A stretch of 8,809 nucleotides of DNA from the NCBI GenBank assembly GCA_003445035.1, contig DLVV01000118.1, positions 1 through 8,809 of the forward strand, written 5' to 3'. The notes beneath the pieces were generated by a model. It was not told the DNA's origin and did no database searches. It worked only from the letters and a program-made list of their open reading frames with translations. Position 1 is the stretch's first letter. Each line of letters begins with the position of its first letter. Of this stretch, positions 7,388-8,809 are shown in pieces. The DNA is from Planctomycetaceae bacterium (GTDB lineage Bacteria; Planctomycetota; Planctomycetia; Planctomycetales; Planctomycetaceae). The position numbers were made by a program, and so were the translations under genes.

Positions 7388-8526
7388 CAAAGTTCCGCCT
7401 CCGCCCGTGCCCGGCGATCCTGCCGCAGCAGTTCGTCGAGATCCGGGGATGGATCAAAGTCGTGGTTGTCCAGGAGGTCCTGGCACAACCGAGGAATGTC
7501 GTTGAATCCGAGTCGTCCGTCAAGGAAGCGTGCGACGGCGGCCTCGTTAGCGGCGTTGAGCACCGCTCCGGCAGTGCCGCCCCGACGCGCCACCTCGAAT
7601 CCCAGTCTCAACGCGGGAAAGGCATCGAGATCGGGGGGCTCGAAGTCGAGTGAGAAGGGGGTGGTGAAGTCGATCGATCCGGTGGGCGTGGAGACGCGGT
7701 CGGGGTAAGTCAGTGCGTACTGGATCGGCAGTTTCATGTCCGGGGGTGACATCTGGGCGATGACCGAACCGTCGACGAACTCGACCATCGAGTGCACGAT
7801 CGATTGCGGATGAACGGCCACTTCGATCTGGTCCACTTCGAGTTCGAACAGCCACTTGGCCTCGATCACCTCCAGGGCCTTGTTCATCATCGTCGCGCTG
7901 TCGACGGTGATCTTGGGACCCATCTGCCAGGTCGGGTGGGCCAGGGCCTGTTCGGGAGTCACCTCGGCCAGCTGTTCAGCCGTGTTCCCGCGAAAGGGTC
8001 CGCCGCTGGAGGTCAATACGATGCGGCGGATTTCTCGCGAGCGGCCCGCCTGCATGGCCTGGAAGACCGCGCTGTGTTCGCTGTCGACCGGGATCACCTC
8101 CGCACCCCGTTGCCCGGCCAGGTCCATCACCAGGGGGCCGGCCACGACCAGGGTCTCCTTGTTGGCCACTGCCACCCGCTTGCCGCTTTCCAGGGCCGCC
8201 CACGTGCCCCGCAGTCCCGCGGCTCCGACGATCCCGGTGACGACCACGTCGGTCTCGTCGTCGGTCACCAGTTGCTGGATGCCCTCGTCGCCAAACAGCA
8301 GCTCGGTGCGGCCACCGAAGACGGAGGTGTCGATCTGTCCGGCAAGCGACTCGTCGCAGAGCACCGCGTAGCGGGGGGCGAAGGTGGTCGATTGACGGCC
8401 GAGCAGTTCCCAGCTCCGGTTGGCCGAAACGCCCACCAGGCTCATCTCCGACGGATGCGCCGCGATCACCTCCAGGCAACTGGTTCCGATCGAGCCGGTG
8501 GAACCGAGAACGGCGATGCGGTTCAT
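7384..8526 (-). CDS. dxr: 1-deoxy-D-xylulose 5-phosphate reductoisomerase
   Basis: Catalyses NADPH- and divalent-metal-dependent conversion of DXP to 2-C-methyl-D-erythritol 4-phosphate, the committed step of the MEP isoprenoid pathway in the cytoplasm. At 380 residues it is of family-typical size. The Rossmann NADPH loop GSTGSIG is at 8-14 and ANKETLV at 121-127. The metal ligands Asp148 and Glu150 lie in VDSEHSAVFQ, and Glu219 in NKALE. Substrate-binding residues include Ser174 of SGGPF, Asn215 and Lys216; the flexible-loop Trp200 lies in HPTWQMG. All correspond to known E. coli Dxr residues, so the enzyme looks intact. The ATG opens directly on the Rossmann strand MNRIAVLG; no convincing Shine-Dalgarno precedes it. 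It is the first gene of the minus-strand series, its 3' end overlaps rseP by 4 nt, and a sigma70-like promoter lies about 45-70 bp upstream. Confidence 0.98.
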   Translation of the reverse strand: MNRIAVLGSTGSIGTSCLEVIAAHPSEMSLVGVSANRSWELLGRQSTTFAPRYAVLCDESLAGQIDTSVFGGRTELLFGDEGIQQLVTDDETDVVVTGIVGAAGLRGTWAALESGKRVAVANKETLVVAGPLVMDLAGQRGAEVIPVDSEHSAVFQAMQAGRSREIRRIVLTSSGGPFRGNTAEQLAEVTPEQALAHPTWQMGPKITVDSATMMNKALEVIEAKWLFELEVDQIEVAVHPQSIVHSMVEFVDGSVIAQMSPPDMKLPIQYALTYPDRVSTPTGSIDFTTPFSLDFEPPDLDAFPALRLGFEVARRGGTAGAVLNAANEAAVARFLDGRLGFNDIPRLCQDLLDNHDFDPSPDLDELLRQDRRARAEAELW

Positions 8527-8568
8527 TCGGAGGAGACAATCGGAGACGGGATGAAATGGGGCGACGTC

Positions 8569-8598
8569 ATTCTAGGACGCGACCCGCGAAGCCGACAA
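8569..8598 (-). promoter_or_regulatory. Candidate sigma70-type promoter of dxr-rseP
   Basis: On the minus strand TTGTCG (4/6 to TTGACA) is followed after 18 nt by TAGAAT (5/6 to TATAAT). It lies 43 bp before the dxr ATG, which would give a leader of roughly 35 nt. The position in a divergent intergenic region is appropriate; the match is by eye only. Confidence 0.45.
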
Positions 8599-8630
8599 GC
8601 GGGGTATCGGCATGATGACCGGGACGATGG

Positions 8631-8660
8631 TTGACCCTCCCCCCCCGCCACTCCTAAAGT
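8631..8660 (+). promoter_or_regulatory. Candidate sigma70-type promoter of the divergent plus-strand gene
   Basis: TTGACC (5/6) is followed after 18 nt by TAAAGT (4/6 to TATAAT). The predicted start point is about 15-20 nt before the ATG at 8684, giving a very short leader. The spacer contains a run of eight C (8639-8646). The two divergent -35 boxes are 32 bp apart, so polymerase binding on one side could affect the other. Confidence 0.42.
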
Positions 8661-8662
8661 GG
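8648..8662. repeat. Short inverted repeat overlapping the -10 region
   Basis: CCACT-CCTAA-AGTGG is a perfect 5-bp inverted repeat with a 5-bp centre, covering the candidate -10 box of the plus-strand promoter. It could be a half-site pair for a regulator, but at this length chance is a fair explanation. Confidence 0.25.
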
Positions 8663-8683
8663 AAACGCACTTCCCAGACGGCG

Positions 8684-8809
8684 ATGTCGATGAGCGACCA
8701 CGACGAGTCTCCACCGCCCAAGCCTGCACCCGATTCGCCGCCTCCCGGTGATCGCCGGCCCCAATCCGGAGGCCCTCGCCGGGGCGAGCAGAAGCCATCG
8801 AGCAACCTG
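8684..8809 (+). CDS. N-terminus of an unidentified divergent gene (partial)
   Basis: An open frame begins at ATG 8684 (second in-frame ATG at 8690) and runs without stop for 42 codons to the window edge. The product begins MSMSDHDESPPPKPAP and stays rich in Pro, Arg, Asp and Gly, ending EQKPSSNL. This is a hydrophilic, probably disordered N-terminal tail with no recognisable domain yet. Support for a real gene: it is divergent from dxr, starts just downstream of a plausible promoter, and no minus-strand candidate here looks convincing. No good Shine-Dalgarno is visible before either ATG. Such tails precede membrane-anchored proteins (for example FtsH-type proteases) in related bacteria, but that identity is only a guess. 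Confidence 0.55.
   Translation, partial: MSMSDHDESPPPKPAPDSPPPGDRRPQSGGPRRGEQKPSSNL

Noticed and set aside
1..8809. CRISPR array, tRNA/rRNA, transposase, attachment site or defence gene
   Set aside because: No regularly spaced repeats, no cloverleaf or rRNA segments, and every long non-shadow frame is accounted for by metabolic, protease or membrane proteins; the window looks like an ordinary chromosomal region.

Overview
The window is a compact, GC-rich bacterial chromosomal segment. It carries six genes on the minus strand and the first 42 codons of one divergent gene on the plus strand. Several features suggest a planctomycete or close relative: dxr directly followed by an unusually long, multi-PDZ rseP; a secreted protein of the prenyltransferase/squalene-oxidase-repeat type; a soluble NAD-linked formate dehydrogenase; and weak or absent Shine-Dalgarno sequences with TTG/GTG starts. 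This is inference from gene content and style, because no rRNA or other phylogenetic marker is present.

Layout in the direction of minus-strand transcription (right to left). At 8526-7384 is dxr, the committed step of the MEP isoprenoid pathway. It overlaps by a GTGA junction with rseP (7387-5192), the site-2 intramembrane metalloprotease. After 72 bp comes a small two-helix membrane protein of unknown function (5119-4724). After 119 bp comes a secreted alpha/alpha-toroid repeat protein (4604-3441). After 49 bp comes a fused NuoE-NuoF-like diaphorase subunit of formate dehydrogenase (3391-1787). This overlaps by ATGA with the catalytic molybdenum/tungsten-bisPGD subunit (1790 to the window edge), whose 3' end lies outside the window. 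I saw no convincing rho-independent terminator between these genes, so one long transcript or several short ones are both possible.

The 157-bp gap between dxr and the plus-strand gene (8527-8683) looks like a divergent promoter region. There is one sigma70-like hexamer pair on each strand, and a C8 tract lies inside the spacer of the plus-strand promoter.

Functionally there are two modules. Dxr and RseP form an isoprenoid/envelope-quality-control pair that is neighbouring in many bacteria. The two fdh genes encode the core of a cytosolic complex oxidising formate to CO2 with reduction of NAD+: FMN, 2Fe-2S and 4Fe-4S centres in the B subunit, and a chain of Fe-S clusters leading from a cysteine-ligated Mo/W site in the A subunit. 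The two proteins between these modules are not recognisably linked to either pathway. I found no mobile element, CRISPR array, RNA gene or defence system. The most notable points are an altered His-Cys cluster motif in FdhA, the enlarged RseP periplasmic region and the divergent promoter architecture.
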